Source: a virus
Direction: 5' to 3' (one strand)
Virus record (IMG/VR): IMGVR_UViG_3300025438_000007
Span: 1-64,000 of that record
DNA: 64,000 nucleotides
Shown here piece after piece: positions 15,295 to 22,902 of the stretch. The stretch's first letter is position 1, and each line of letters opens with the position of its first letter. The notes under the pieces are model-generated. The model did no database searches. It was not told the DNA's origin and worked only from the letters and a program-made list of their open reading frames with translations. The position numbers were made by a program, and so were the translations under genes.

Positions 15295-15450
15295 TTAATC
15301 CAGTCTCCACCAGTTGTACTGTTGAGCTGTTTTTCTTGTATGACAATTTGCACAAACTGGTTCACATTTCTTTATTTCTTCCATTACTTTTTTCCATTTA
15401 TAGCTCTTTATCATATAGGAGATATCATGTTTTTTAATTTTAAGTAGGGA
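15295..15450 (-). pseudogene. Remnant of an HNH endonuclease gene
   Basis: A short minus-strand frame reads KKHDISYMIKSYKWKKVM then EEIKKCEPVCANCHTRKT and ends WWRLD-stop at 15295. C-x2-C-A-N-C-H followed by a short tail is the C-terminal half of phage HNH homing-type endonucleases. The expected N-terminal Cys pair and HHID are absent, and a stop precedes it at 15451-15453. It fills part of the 15274-15529 gap. Confidence 0.7.
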
Positions 15451-15529
15451 CTAAAATTAAAACCAAGAATTTGCCGTCCTGCCGCTATTCTCTCGCGCAC
15501 CTAACCGTGTTTTTGTAAATAACTTTTAA

Positions 15530-16576
15530 TTATTCCCAGTCGATAAGACGTCTGGATTCCATCAAAAGTTGGTTTACGTGTTCCGCATCAATACTATCTG
15601 GCAAGTCGCAGTCAGCAAAGGCTTGTCGCATCTTGTCGATTCCCGCTTCGGCTTGGGTTAGAATTTCTTCCAAATCCACTTCCCCTTTTCGGATAGAAAT
15701 AAGGTATTCAGCGTTTGGCCGTTTGATATTGATTGTCTTTTGTTCTGCAATCTCTACAGCTTCATCAATAAGCCTCATGCAGTGAAGCATGTTTTTCCCA
15801 TCAATCTTTTGACCATGATTTTTAAGGTCAACGTATCTTTGGGTGTTGCGTTCTTTCAACCAAACTTCATACGATTTGTAATCAGTTGAGTGTTGCATGA
15901 ACCCATCCTTGTTGTAGTGAACCATTGTAGCTGGGATTTCTCCCTTGGGCACACTGCTTAATTTCAAAGCATAGTTCTTCCCTTCTATTCCTCGATAAAC
16001 CAAATCTGGGTTCTCGGAATAGTACATATTGTATCCGTCTCTGAAGTGAGGAAGATTAACCAGGCCGCACTTGTCTGGGTCCATTCCCATAGAACTTAGG
16101 TATTCCAACAGTGGAATTGATTTACCGCCATCATATGCATAGCAGAAGTCAATCAAAGACTTCTTTGAGACTCTATCTCGTTCCCAGTTCATCTTTTTCT
16201 CTAAGCCACGCGCTTTTTTGATTTGTTGGATTGCATATCCAGCAAAGCTATGACGACATGCTTTTGTTAGAAAAGCATCTCGATTATCAATAAGATGTTG
16301 GAATGCAGGGTGTACGTGTTTCACACAGTCCTCAGGCATCCACAGCAATTCAATCACTGTAGGATTTGCCGATTGGGCTAGTTGTACGAATCTTTTAAGC
16401 TCAAAGTACTCTTCGTCTTTGCTCACTCGCTTTTGCTCTCGATACCCAAAACTCATTAAGTCTTCTGGGTGCTGAGCATAAACTCCCTTCATATCAACAT
16501 CGGAGCCCTCAACAGCTGTGCCGTAGGCTTGACTACCAATAATTGTTTCGAATAAGAGTTGCTCTCTTGAGTTCAT
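15530..16576 (-). CDS. RlaP-type predicted nucleotidyltransferase
   Basis: 348 residues from ATG 16576. The polymerase-beta signature is near the N-terminus: IIGSQAYGTAVEGSDVDMKGVY, with GS and the D-x-D metal pair. PTVIELLWMPEDCV and the following helical region match the YcgL/COG3541 family, RlaP in RNA-repair operons. In that setting it is thought to act on RNA ends beside kinases and ligases (family knowledge). It shares an operon with the HD-polynucleotide kinase at 17112-18269; no RNA ligase is visible in this window. Confidence 0.82.
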   Translation of the reverse strand: MNSREQLLFETIIGSQAYGTAVEGSDVDMKGVYAQHPEDLMSFGYREQKRVSKDEEYFELKRFVQLAQSANPTVIELLWMPEDCVKHVHPAFQHLIDNRDAFLTKACRHSFAGYAIQQIKKARGLEKKMNWERDRVSKKSLIDFCYAYDGGKSIPLLEYLSSMGMDPDKCGLVNLPHFRDGYNMYYSENPDLVYRGIEGKNYALKLSSVPKGEIPATMVHYNKDGFMQHSTDYKSYEVWLKERNTQRYVDLKNHGQKIDGKNMLHCMRLIDEAVEIAEQKTINIKRPNAEYLISIRKGEVDLEEILTQAEAGIDKMRQAFADCDLPDSIDAEHVNQLLMESRRLIDWE

Positions 16577-16652
16577 TTTGCTGTGCTTTATATACACTCA
16601 CAGCAAATATAATCATAATTCTTATTAAATCAAACTCTGCTTTGGAGGTAAA

Positions 16653-16919
16653 TTATTTAGCGCTCCCTCTTGTATCAATCGCTGATTTTGGAGGCAGGCC
16701 TAGCGGTCCTTTTTTAGATTGCAATGGGCATTCACAGAACGCTACTCCCTTTTTGTATTCCAACAGTGTAATTGAGGTTACCGATAAATTGTGTTCCATA
16801 ACTTCTTTGGCAAAACTGTTTTTAGATTTGACATTCATCTTGTGTTCAATTGCAGCTCTCACCACTCCTTGACAAGTTTGGCATGTGCTCATTTTTACTT
16901 TTACATCTTCTGTACTCAT
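16653..16919 (-). CDS. Small Cys-containing protein of unknown function
   Basis: 88 residues (MSTEDVKVKMSTCQTCQG). A CQTC pair near the N-terminus and a FCEC pair near residue 60 could bind one zinc. No recognised family. Lies between the Cys-rich gene at 16967 and RlaP. Confidence 0.5.
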   Translation of the reverse strand: MSTEDVKVKMSTCQTCQGVVRAAIEHKMNVKSKNSFAKEVMEHNLSVTSITLLEYKKGVAFCECPLQSKKGPLGLPPKSAIDTRGSAK

Positions 16920-16966
16920 TCTGCTACTTTTTCTTCAAGCCATAAAAAGTCATGGCTCACTTTTGT

Positions 16967-17128
16967 TTAATTTAGTGTTTGGAGAAAAGGGCAGTATCCG
17001 TCTGCGCATCCATTGTGAAACCAACATGAGGTGTGGTTCTCAACGTTTTTGCATTCTTCATCAAAGTCCGAGCAGCGTTTTGCTGTTGATGCTGGAGCTT
17101 GAGTTGGGTATTTAAGTTCTTTTGGCAT
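16967..17128 (-). CDS. Small Cys-rich protein
   Basis: 53 residues from ATG 17128 (MPKELKYPTQ), overlapping the kinase gene's end by 17 bp. Five Cys and one His in RCSDFDEECKNVENHTSCW and NGCADGYCPF suggest a small metal-binding module. Function unknown. Confidence 0.5.
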   Translation of the reverse strand: MPKELKYPTQAPASTAKRCSDFDEECKNVENHTSCWFHNGCADGYCPFLQTLN

Positions 17129-18269
17129 CGGGCGTAATGTATTTAACAACATAAGCCTCCGATGGGCTGGGAACTTCTAGGCCCCTCAAATATCCTTTGA
17201 TAGTAGATTCTGGTACCTTGTATTCTCTATCGCTGTTTTGCTGTAATAGTGTTTTGTAATCTGGCTCAATGTAGACAATCTTCACTTTGTATTTGTAAGT
17301 GACAGCCATGTCTATCAACTTGCCTCTGTCGTTCCTTGTGATGTTTGTGGCATCCCAAATAAAGGGCGTGCTTTTTCTCAAGTAAGTCTTGGCAAGTTCT
17401 TTTACGTGCTGAAGCATCTGGCCTTCCGCCTTCTTATCTCCACGCTTTATTTTCCTTTCCCTTCGAATGGCATCCATAGACACAACAGGAGCACTCCCGT
17501 GTCTATCTTTGATGTAGGTTGATTTTCCAGCCCCAGGCAAACCGCAGAGGATTGTGACCTCGCCTACGTAGTCATCGTATGGCTCGTAGTCTGGGTATGT
17601 TTTGTCTTCATCGTAGAAGTATAGGAATTGTCCGAGTTCGCTTTTGAATTCATACGGCTCGTCCCACACGCTATGGTCCTTACATATCTCTTCAAATATT
17701 TCAATCCTCAATAAAAGACTGTCTAGGTCTGCGCAGCTTCTTCCTATTGCATCTGCTTTGGCAAACATCCCTAACCATCGGTTTTTGATGTGAAGGCTAG
17801 AATCTATTACTGTCTTTGTTGGGTCTTTTTTATCCATTGCCCAAAGCGGGACTCCGTGCCACCTAACCATCTTGCATATCTTCTCTCGAATCTCAAATGG
17901 GCAGTCGAATTCTCTGTAAAGAATGTCTCTGGCGGTGTATTCGCCTTTCTTGGCGTGTCTTGGGGCCCCAACAACCTCTCTTTTCTCTTCTTCGCTCCAC
18001 TCTCTGATAGTGGTGCTACGCTTTTCAACGTCGTGAAGTAAGGCTGACGCAAATAGGATATGTCGGTCTTGTTCTGATTCCAGATGGAACTCAGGAAGAC
18101 GCAGGAGTGCTTGCGTAACCATTCTAGTGTGGATGTTCACATTCCCTTCGGCATGCCAAATAGAGTCTTGTTCCACATCCACCATGTCTTTTACCCACGG
18201 GAATGCAGCAGTGATTTCGTCCCACTTGAGGTCGTCTGCGTTATCGGTATAGAATGGAAATTTAAACAT
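17112..18269 (-). CDS. HD phosphohydrolase-polynucleotide kinase fusion
   Basis: 385 residues. N-terminal HD domain: H47 in VNIHTRMV, then ALLHDVEKRS with H79-D80. C-terminal P-loop kinase from about 238: Walker A LCGLPGAGKST, VSMDAIRRE, and FIWDATNITRNDRGKLI (the substrate-binding D-A-T-N/R-x4-R pattern of T4-Pnkp-like kinases). Expected to phosphorylate 5' ends while the HD part removes 2',3'-cyclic or 3' phosphate groups, healing cleaved RNA (family knowledge; here inferred). In operon with RlaP. Confidence 0.85.
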   Translation of the reverse strand: MFKFPFYTDNADDLKWDEITAAFPWVKDMVDVEQDSIWHAEGNVNIHTRMVTQALLRLPEFHLESEQDRHILFASALLHDVEKRSTTIREWSEEEKREVVGAPRHAKKGEYTARDILYREFDCPFEIREKICKMVRWHGVPLWAMDKKDPTKTVIDSSLHIKNRWLGMFAKADAIGRSCADLDSLLLRIEIFEEICKDHSVWDEPYEFKSELGQFLYFYDEDKTYPDYEPYDDYVGEVTILCGLPGAGKSTYIKDRHGSAPVVSMDAIRRERKIKRGDKKAEGQMLQHVKELAKTYLRKSTPFIWDATNITRNDRGKLIDMAVTYKYKVKIVYIEPDYKTLLQQNSDREYKVPESTIKGYLRGLEVPSPSEAYVVKYITPDAKRT

Positions 18270-18275
18270 TGCTTT

Positions 18276-18554
18276 TTAACAGGAACGAAGAAGGCTAGAG
18301 CCTTGCTTTGTTTTCCCTTTGGTTTCTTCTGTAAATTGAGCGGACAACATTGTCCTAATTTCTTTGGTCGATGGCTCCCCTAGGGCTCCAAAGTTGAGTG
18401 ATAAGAAATCCCTTATCGTCTCTATGAAAACGCTTGTCTCGGTTACAAGCTCCAAATGCTTCTTTATCAAAGCGGTTTGGTTGGCTGTCAGTGAATTGGA
18501 TTCACTAATTTCAAAAAACCCTTGCAACCAATATTCAAAATTCTCTGCTTTCAT
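18276..18554 (-). CDS. Conserved-type phage protein of unknown function
   Basis: 92 residues. NFEYWLQGFFEIS and IKKHLELVTE resemble a short protein found in many phages (WLQG-F-E, then a Q/I-x-x-HL-x-x-V helix), whose role I do not know. ATG is only three bases after the CGTACATT box, implying a leaderless or near-leaderless message. Confidence 0.6.
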   Translation of the reverse strand: MKAENFEYWLQGFFEISESNSLTANQTALIKKHLELVTETSVFIETIRDFLSLNFGALGEPSTKEIRTMLSAQFTEETKGKTKQGSSLLRSC

Positions 18555-18557
18555 TCT

Positions 18558-18586
18558 AATGTACGTTTAGATTATACTTTGGTTTC
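18558..18586 (-). promoter_or_regulatory. Phage middle-type promoter
   Basis: GAAACCAAA, 12 bp, CGTACATT on the minus strand; the upstream end overlaps the stop of the MazG-like gene. Drives the RNA-repair operon 18554 to 15530. Confidence 0.7.
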
Positions 18587-19127
18587 ATCGTGAGAATGGC
18601 CACAAGCCAGTCTTTTCTTTCTCTTGGCGCTCTCCAGCTATCTTTTCCCACTTTTTATTCTTTATCAACACCATAGTGTTGATATCGTCAAATGATAGAC
18701 CGAATTCTTTCGCAATAAGAATCGCATCCGTCAAGATTCCTGCTGTGCTGGAACAGCCTATGCGGTCTGGAGATAGTTCTGTAGTTTTTTTGAAGACCGA
18801 TATCAACAGCTCAGAGAGAGTCCTGTTGTGTTTCATTGGGATGTTGATGTGCTCTAGAACTTTTTCACAATCTTGTGTTTTTATACTAGATGAGTCTAGC
18901 CATGAATAAACGCATTGAACTACGTCTGCTAATTCTTCATGGACGCGGGCGTTTAGCTCCTCTTCAGTTTCTTTAGCCACTTTTCTCCCCAGTCTCTTAT
19001 TGACCAACTGAGCTAGTTCACCCATCTCCTCCAAGACTTTGCATAATCTTAATTCAGGCGTAACAGGGTCCAGAGTGTTAATTCTGCGAACGTCTAAGAA
19101 AGCTTCTTTGTATAATTTCGTATTCAT
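18585..19127 (-). CDS. MazG-like nucleotide pyrophosphohydrolase
   Basis: 180 residues. LEEMGELAQLVNKRLGR and ARVHEELADVVQCVYSWLD give the E-x-x-E plus E-x-x-D metal-binding helices of all-alpha NTP pyrophosphatases. These hydrolyse NTP/dNTP or ppGpp to monophosphates. A TACCTTTG box, resembling a host -7 element, ends one base before the ATG, so either the message is leaderless or the box is not a promoter. Confidence 0.75.
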   Translation of the reverse strand: MNTKLYKEAFLDVRRINTLDPVTPELRLCKVLEEMGELAQLVNKRLGRKVAKETEEELNARVHEELADVVQCVYSWLDSSSIKTQDCEKVLEHINIPMKHNRTLSELLISVFKKTTELSPDRIGCSSTAGILTDAILIAKEFGLSFDDINTMVLIKNKKWEKIAGERQEKEKTGLWPFSR

Positions 19128-19176
19128 GCAAAGGTAGTTTAAAGTTTAAACATAAAGTTTTTTTATAAAACAACAA

Positions 19177-19695
19177 TCAGAATCCATACCAGACCATTTT
19201 GCTATTTTCCCAATCGAATGTCTTAAAAATGCGGACCAGTTCAAATATAGAATATTCGTACCTCCAACTCGAAACAATCTCGTCTTTATCTTCATCTTCA
19301 TCTAGACTGTATGGGGGATTGCCTTTTTCCCACTCCCCAATAATGAGCCCGATGTGTATGGTTGTGGCTTGCGTATCTCTGATTAAAAGGCTTTTGTAAT
19401 ACGCTAAGATTTTAGCTCTATGCCACTCAATAATTTCCAGATATCCTTCTTTAGATATTAGATGAAAATCGCAATCCTCGTATATGTTTTCGTTGTTTGT
19501 GTAAAATTTCTCCAAGTGCTTTTCAATGCCAAGCTCGCGGTATTTTCCAAAACAATGGAGCTTTTTAAATTCCTCCAGGTCCCGCGCCGAGAAGAAGTCT
19601 TCCCCGTATAGTTTTTCAGACTCTTCTTGTGTGAGGTCTTTTCCTTCTTCGTATTTCTCATTGGGAATGCTCCCTATGTAATTTCTATATCCCAT
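19177..19695 (-). CDS. Unknown acidic protein
   Basis: 172 residues, beginning MGYRNYIGSIPNEKYEEG, strongly acidic and aromatic, with SLDEDEDKDEI near the C-terminus. Overlaps the DUF4031 gene by 11 bp. I do not recognise a domain; acidic surface proteins of this size in phages are sometimes nucleic-acid mimics, but there is no direct evidence. Confidence 0.55.
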   Translation of the reverse strand: MGYRNYIGSIPNEKYEEGKDLTQEESEKLYGEDFFSARDLEEFKKLHCFGKYRELGIEKHLEKFYTNNENIYEDCDFHLISKEGYLEIIEWHRAKILAYYKSLLIRDTQATTIHIGLIIGEWEKGNPPYSLDEDEDKDEIVSSWRYEYSIFELVRIFKTFDWENSKMVWYGF

Positions 19696-20038
19696 TATTC
19701 AGCTTTTTTAATAACTTGACTATCTCTTTTGAGGAGACTTCTTTTGCGCCAGATAACAATGCGGAATCAAATTCCTTTCCCGATTTTATATCGTAGTGTG
19801 GCCTGCCTTTTCCTTTTTTGTTTTCATACCGACTTCTAGATATGGTTAAGAATTTTGCAAACAGATGCAGCTTCTCTGGGTTCTCACAAATCATGTGTGA
19901 CCACTTCCCACTCTTTGTCTCATACTTTCTGGGCGTATCGATGTATATATCAGAATCCAACAATTTGTACAGGTATTCCTTTTTTTTTGGCTCTTTGGAT
20001 TGTGTCTGCTGTCCCGCTGGAACCATTTGTGAACGCAA
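19685..20038 (-). CDS. DUF4031-like protein
   Basis: Up to 117 residues. From YIDTPRKYETKSGKWSHM through ENPEKLHLFAKFLTISRSRYE and RPHYDIKSGKE to ALLSGAKEVSSKE it follows the DUF4031 pattern: an N-terminal Y-[IV]-D, S-H-[ML], E-E-L-H-x-F-A, P-H-Y-D, and A-x-x-x-G-A. The first 30 residues overlap the SLOG gene and are probably not translated; a TTG just before LDSDIYID (about 19961) may be the true start. Biochemical role unknown. Confidence 0.7.
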   Translation of the reverse strand: MRSQMVPAGQQTQSKEPKKKEYLYKLLDSDIYIDTPRKYETKSGKWSHMICENPEKLHLFAKFLTISRSRYENKKGKGRPHYDIKSGKEFDSALLSGAKEVSSKEIVKLLKKLNNGI

Positions 20039-20360
20039 TGATGAAATTAGAGTTGTCCACTATGGTTTGGTTCCGACTGAACCCCGCCAGAGCGTTGTAT
20101 GGCTTGCCAAATTTGTTGTATTTAATCTTGCAAGGTTCGGTTGTTAAGTCATCCCAGTCGGGCTCAAATTCATCGAACGGGATTCCTTTTTCCTTTGCAT
20201 AATCTATACCAAGTGTATCGGCACCAGCTGCCCCACCAGACACGATGTGGCCAATATTGTATTGACTCAAAATGCCTGAAAGCAACTGGTAATCTAGGAA
20301 CTCCCTAGACCCTACCACGCCAAATCTTAATCTTCCACTTTGTTGCTTATTGCTGTTCAC
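19950..20360 (-). CDS. SLOG (YspA/DUF2493-like) nucleotide-binding protein
   Basis: 136 residues from a probable GTG at 20360. FGVVGSREFLD, then IVSGGAAGADTLGIDYAKE, EFEPDWDD, AGFSRNQTIVDNSNFIIAF and NGSSGTADTIQRAKK are the successive motifs of the YspA branch of the SLOG superfamily. SLOG domains are Rossmann-like and are thought to sense or process nucleotides, some linked to NAD or ADP-ribose. Its place directly behind NadE makes such a link attractive but unproven. Confidence 0.8.
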   Translation of the reverse strand: MNSNKQQSGRLRFGVVGSREFLDYQLLSGILSQYNIGHIVSGGAAGADTLGIDYAKEKGIPFDEFEPDWDDLTTEPCKIKYNKFGKPYNALAGFSRNQTIVDNSNFIIAFTNGSSGTADTIQRAKKKGIPVQIVGF

Positions 20361-20370
20361 TGTAATCTCT

Positions 20371-20709
20371 TTATCCTGGCCAAGGGCACGTGCCCTCAAG
20401 CCCACATTCTTCGCAGCCTATCCCACCCCAAGTTTTCATTTGATTTCCTTCGCAGGTTTTGCAGGTGGATGTTTTCTTAATCCACTCACGTAGTTCATCC
20501 AGCTCCTTTTTTGCCCGTTTTCTGCCTCCTTCTGCAACGTCCATATCGAGTCTTACGCTCTCAATCTCGTGGCCAGTGCCTCGGCAGGCTGCGCACCTCC
20601 ATTTTTCATCTTTAAACTTGGAGGCTTCATCATTAAGTATCGAATATCCTTTTCCTTTGCATCTAGTGCATGCAAACTTCCCGTCTTCTGTTAGCAGTTC
20701 TTCTGACAT
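20371..20709 (-). CDS. DnaJ-type zinc-finger protein
   Basis: 112 residues. CTRCKGKGY and CAACRGTGHE are C-x2-C-x-G-x-G repeats as in the DnaJ cysteine-rich domain; CKTCEGN and CEECGLEG near the C-terminus supply a second Zn pair. A charged helix (about 50-85) separates the two halves. No J domain, so it is a stand-alone zinc protein of unknown role. Starts five bases after NadE. Confidence 0.7.
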   Translation of the reverse strand: MSEELLTEDGKFACTRCKGKGYSILNDEASKFKDEKWRCAACRGTGHEIESVRLDMDVAEGGRKRAKKELDELREWIKKTSTCKTCEGNQMKTWGGIGCEECGLEGTCPWPG

Positions 20710-20714
20710 CGTTG

Positions 20715-21560
20715 TTATCTAAATTCAGATACGCTGCACACTGGGATAGAGTCCATTTTATGTCTATTCGCATTGTGTCTTTGCTCGAATATCTCCAAAA
20801 CCTCTATTTGACGCTCACTTAGGTGTGCTCTTGCGTTTCCAGCAGGTTCATCATCCAAGTAGGCCATTGCCCACTCTAGTTCGTCGTATGCGGCTCCAAT
20901 CTGGTCCTCGTCGCTTCTTGTATCATCCCAGAGACCATCAGAAGGAACTGCGTTGAGGATGTTCTCAGAAACCCCCATCACTCTAGCCATCTCTCTAACT
21001 TCGCTTTTGAGCAAGTCAGCGATTGGGGACAAATCAACTTGACCATCCCCTCCGACCGTGAAGAAGCCAACGCCAAAATCTTCAACTTTATTTCCAGTTC
21101 CGCAAACCAGCCCACTTAATCTGTTTGAATAGTAATACAATCCAATCATTCTAAGCCGACTTCTAACGTTTGCTAAAGCAAGTTCATCAGTGGATTCATC
21201 AACTTCAAAAGGAATCTGAGAAGCACCTCTTTCAAAGTCTGAGACCATTGTGTCGAAAGTGGGAGTGAGTTCAAGTTTTATAGAGTCTACGTCGTCATAG
21301 TTTTTTTTAAGCCAAGTAATTTGTTCGTTAGCTCTTGATACATGTTCATCATTTTGATGAATTGGCATCCTTACACAAAAAAGAGGATAATTTGTTTCTG
21401 CGCAAAGAGCGGATGCTAACGCTGAGTCCACACCGCCAGATACGCCAAGTATCCATATTTTTTGACCACTCTTTTCCATGTAATCATTCATCCATTGGAC
21501 GATATGATTCTTGGCGCTTTTGATATCAAGAGTGCTATTGGTTTTGACCGCAGTTTCCAT
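20715..21560 (-). CDS. nadE: NAD synthetase (ammonia-dependent type)
   Basis: 281 residues from ATG 21560, preferred over the upstream start at 21590 because a promoter lies at 21580-21608. ATP-pyrophosphatase loop VSGGVDSA (41-46 core), VRSRLRMIGLYYYSNRL, GTGNKVEDFGVGFFTVGGDG and DLSPIADLLKSEVREMA are classic NadE motifs; PSDGLWDD and SDEDQIGAAYDELE complete the deamido-NAD site. It amidates nicotinate adenine dinucleotide to NAD+. There is no glutaminase domain. This is the last step of the Preiss-Handler route, whose other two enzymes are encoded just upstream. Confidence 0.95.
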   Translation of the reverse strand: METAVKTNSTLDIKSAKNHIVQWMNDYMEKSGQKIWILGVSGGVDSALASALCAETNYPLFCVRMPIHQNDEHVSRANEQITWLKKNYDDVDSIKLELTPTFDTMVSDFERGASQIPFEVDESTDELALANVRSRLRMIGLYYYSNRLSGLVCGTGNKVEDFGVGFFTVGGDGQVDLSPIADLLKSEVREMARVMGVSENILNAVPSDGLWDDTRSDEDQIGAAYDELEWAMAYLDDEPAGNARAHLSERQIEVLEIFEQRHNANRHKMDSIPVCSVSEFR

Positions 21561-21579
21561 AGTGTGATTCCTTTTTACG

Positions 21580-21608
21580 AATATACGCAAACAAGCTACT
21601 AAAGTTAC
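21580..21608 (-). promoter_or_regulatory. Phage middle-type promoter (nadE)
   Basis: GTAACTTTA, 12 bp, CGTATATT on the minus strand, 19 bp before the NadE ATG. Confidence 0.75.
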
Positions 21609-21653
21609 GATGATGGTGTCTTTTTTTCAAACTATTTACTAAAAAAATACACC

Positions 21654-21749
21654 ATGAGCAAAGTGAGTATTTATGAATTAATTGACCCCTTGACGCAAAA
21701 ACCGAGATATGTGGGGAAAACAAAAAATAGATTATCGAAGAGAATTTAA
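21654..21749 (+). pseudogene. N-terminal remnant of a GIY-YIG endonuclease
   Basis: A plus-strand frame starting ATG 21654 reads MSKVSIYELIDPLT then QKPRYVGKTKNRLSKRI and stops at 21747-21749. Y-E-L-I-D-P plus R-Y-V-G-K-T is the GIY-YIG core strand pair with the following T-x-N-x-L-x-x-R-I. The rest of the nuclease is missing. It lies between nadD and nadE on the opposite strand, as expected of a decayed mobile homing gene. Confidence 0.7.
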
Positions 21750-21779
21750 GAACTCCTTATTTTCATGGTGCGCCATGTC

Positions 21780-22424
21780 TCATTTTTTCACAAAGTCGTA
21801 TGCACCGTGCTCTTCAATGTAATCTACAACAGATTTTGGTGCCATGTCATCGATAGAGTTCCCATCGCGTATTGCATCTCTTATTGCTGTGGAAGATGCT
21901 TCCGTTGTAATGGCATCTAGATAGTAAGAGTTGCTGTGCAAGATTTCATTTGTAGCAGGCTTGTGTTTTCCGTCTCTCGGAAATACCCAAAACTTAAACG
22001 TCTTGTGAATCCATTTCCCACTTCTCCAAATTTGAATCTTGTGGTGAGTATCTGTTCCACACACAATAAACAGCTGGGCATCAGGGTTATCTTCCTGCAG
22101 CTCTTGTAGAGTGTGGTGAGTGAAGCTTGGTTTTGTTTCCTGGAAGAACTCGACGTTGGTCGCATGAACATTTGGGTTTCCCAATTCTTCGATTGCTTTT
22201 TCAACCATATCCCAACGATGGTTCTCCAGAGCCAATAAGCCCTTCTTCCATTTGTGTGGGTTGTGTGGTGAAACACAAAACCATAATTCATCCAACGAGA
22301 CACCATCTGACTTAGCTTCAACAGAAGCAACTCCAACGTGGATATGTCCAGATGTTATAGGATTAAAACTTCCAAAAAAGATTCCGATGTTTCCTGTTTT
22401 GCCTACTGGTTTTATTTTATTCAT
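21780..22424 (-). CDS. nadD: Nicotinate-nucleotide adenylyltransferase
   Basis: 214 residues from ATG 22424, whose ATGAA overlaps the stop of the thioesterase gene. GIFFGSFNPITSGHIHV holds the nucleotidyltransferase GSFNP-x3-GH motif (18-27), FCVSPHNPHKWKKG is the P-x-x-P-x-K loop, LFIVCGTDTHHKIQIWR the D-x-x-x-x-x-x-W motif, and ASSTAIRDAIRDG (about 176-188) the S-S-T-x-I-R motif. It joins ATP and nicotinate mononucleotide to deamido-NAD. An NMN preference cannot be excluded from sequence, but the NadE and PncB partners favour NaMN. Confidence 0.93.
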   Translation of the reverse strand: MNKIKPVGKTGNIGIFFGSFNPITSGHIHVGVASVEAKSDGVSLDELWFCVSPHNPHKWKKGLLALENHRWDMVEKAIEELGNPNVHATNVEFFQETKPSFTHHTLQELQEDNPDAQLFIVCGTDTHHKIQIWRSGKWIHKTFKFWVFPRDGKHKPATNEILHSNSYYLDAITTEASSTAIRDAIRDGNSIDDMAPKSVVDYIEEHGAYDFVKK

Positions 22425-22902
22425 GGATAACTTGTGGTTCTGGGATTGTGCATTTTCTCTCGTCAATTTCTTTTTTAATCCTCTTTCTTACGATGTGATG
22501 AATTTTCTTGCTTGTTCCATCTTCATTAACTCTGACAAACGTTGTTGTGGCAGTTCCAACTGGAGATACATCGCCATTTTCCACATCTACTTTAAAGATA
22601 TCCATTTCAAGAGTGATAGATGTGTTTCCGATGTTGATTACCTCTCCAAAGAAATGAATTACATCACCAGCATTCACCTTTGATATAAATCCAGTTTCTG
22701 TGTGAACAGTTCTAAGGAGCTTAGTTTCAGATTTCTCCATAAGATGCATAGCTGCGGCTTTATCCACCCACGCCATCATCTCTCCTCCGAAAAGGGCGTC
22801 TCCGAAACCAAGTTCTTTCTGGAGACATAGCTGCTTCCAGATTCTTGTTTTAGTGTAGTCTTCAGGGAGTTTTCCTTGCGGTATTTTTCGTCTCTCTCTC
22901 AT
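22417..22902 (-). CDS. Hotdog-fold acyl-CoA thioesterase
   Basis: 161 residues. FGGEMMAWVDKAAAMHLM is the hotdog helix with the acyl-CoA hydrolase pattern, VHTETGFISKVNAGDVIHFFG and VINIGNTSITLEMDIF the following strands, matching the cytosolic acyl-CoA hydrolase (YciA/BACH) group. It cleaves acyl-CoA to free CoA and fatty acid. Its ATG overlaps the PncB stop and its stop overlaps the NadD ATG, so it is translationally coupled to both NAD enzymes, an unexpected partner. Confidence 0.82.
   Translation of the reverse strand: MRERRKIPQGKLPEDYTKTRIWKQLCLQKELGFGDALFGGEMMAWVDKAAAMHLMEKSETKLLRTVHTETGFISKVNAGDVIHFFGEVINIGNTSITLEMDIFKVDVENGDVSPVGTATTTFVRVNEDGTSKKIHHIVRKRIKKEIDERKCTIPEPQVIHE

Noticed and set aside
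16925-16960. Terminator candidate AGCCAT/ATGGCT
   Set aside because: Only six pairs and no U-run on the relevant side.
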